A stretch of 64,000 bases of DNA from Pseudomonas putida (GTDB taxonomy: Bacteria; Pseudomonadota; Gammaproteobacteria; Pseudomonadales; Pseudomonadaceae), in the NCBI RefSeq assembly GCF_022627325.1, contig NZ_JAETZZ010000001.1, positions 1 to 64,000 of the forward strand. Reading direction: 5' to 3'. The notes beneath the pieces are model-generated. The model saw nothing but the letters and a program-made list of their open reading frames with translations. It did not search any database and was not told the origin of the DNA. Below, in pieces: positions 63,947-64,000 of the stretch (positions within the stretch are counted from its first letter, which is position 1; each line of letters starts with the position of its first letter). The position numbers were made by a program, and so were the translations under genes.

Positions 63947-64000
63947 GTGTCGCCTTGCTGACCGTGGCCGGTGTGGCCCTGGATGCATTGTTCGGCGAGC
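63943..64000 (+). CDS. cobD: CobD/CbiB adenosylcobinamide-phosphate synthase, N-terminus only
   Basis: Only 19 codons lie in the window (MSVALLTVAGVALDALFGE). The hydrophobic start with DALFGE is typical of CobD/CbiB membrane proteins, and the order cobO-cobB-bluB-cobD is common in pseudomonads. The ATGA overlaps the bluB stop. The assignment rests largely on context. Confidence 0.75.
   Translation, partial: MSVALLTVAGVALDALFGE

Overview
The window looks like chromosomal DNA of a Pseudomonas putida-group bacterium. The basis is high GC, a GacS-LdhA-RelA-MazG-CysM neighbourhood, an OprH-PhoP-PhoQ cluster, a uronate dehydrogenase/TRAP transporter cluster, class Ia NrdA with two ATP-cones, and REP-like GCCGGC...GGGCC palindromes in many gaps. 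Every functional name here was read from the translated sequence; no database search was run.

Layout. 0-0.35 kb: 3' end of a 23S rRNA, the 5S rRNA and the rRNA operon terminator. 0.6-6.9 kb: stand-alone acetolactate synthase, a decayed flavin monooxygenase fragment, a UPF0149 protein, a GST followed by a PNPOx-ferredoxin reductase-ferredoxin fusion, and a LysR regulator. 6.9-15 kb: a minus-strand uronate cluster (porin, uronate dehydrogenase, SMP-30 lactonase, three-part TRAP transporter, DMT permease, aldose-1-epimerase-like protein), with one shared palindromic operator before both the porin and udh. 15.2-19.5 kb: the only clearly accessory region, with a two-TM unknown protein, a HipBA toxin-antitoxin pair, a Bro-N antirepressor-like gene, a 45-bp palindrome and a structured segment holding a short Ash-like ORF. 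19.5-24.9 kb: nrdB and nrdA, each with its own terminator and its own pair of NrdR-like boxes, plus a perfect DnaA box before nrdA.

24.9-31.6 kb: an RstAB-like two-component pair, the phosphopantetheinyl transferase, a secreted dienelactone hydrolase, and oprH-phoP-phoQ preceded by four phased PhoP half-sites. 31.6-33.3 kb: dctA with a sigma-54 promoter and DctD-like upstream repeats. 33.4-40.4 kb: sprT, a Yip1 protein, ttcA, a Tag-like glycosylase, DUF2069-wrbA-arsC, a TlpA-like lipoprotein, a tandem-duplicated hairpin repeat, a META lipoprotein, a small CxxC protein and ldhA. 40.6-51.9 kb: gacS, a second RR/HK pair, cysM, rlmD, relA, mazG and a DUF2058 gene. 52-60.9 kb: a small ORF, DUF3108, purMN, DUF2066, a PerM permease, hda, two paralogous NlpC/P60 lipoproteins and a sorbosone-dehydrogenase-like lipoprotein. 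61-64 kb: a cobalamin riboswitch leading cobO-cobB-bluB-cobD (the last cut by the window edge).

Most genes are full-length housekeeping or regulatory genes in tight, often overlapping units. The least explained material is the HipBA/Bro-N/Ash-like segment, the heptamer-built hairpin repeats at gene ends, and the multi-site promoters of oprH, dctA and nrdAB. I found no tRNA, CRISPR array, integrase, transposase or complete prophage.
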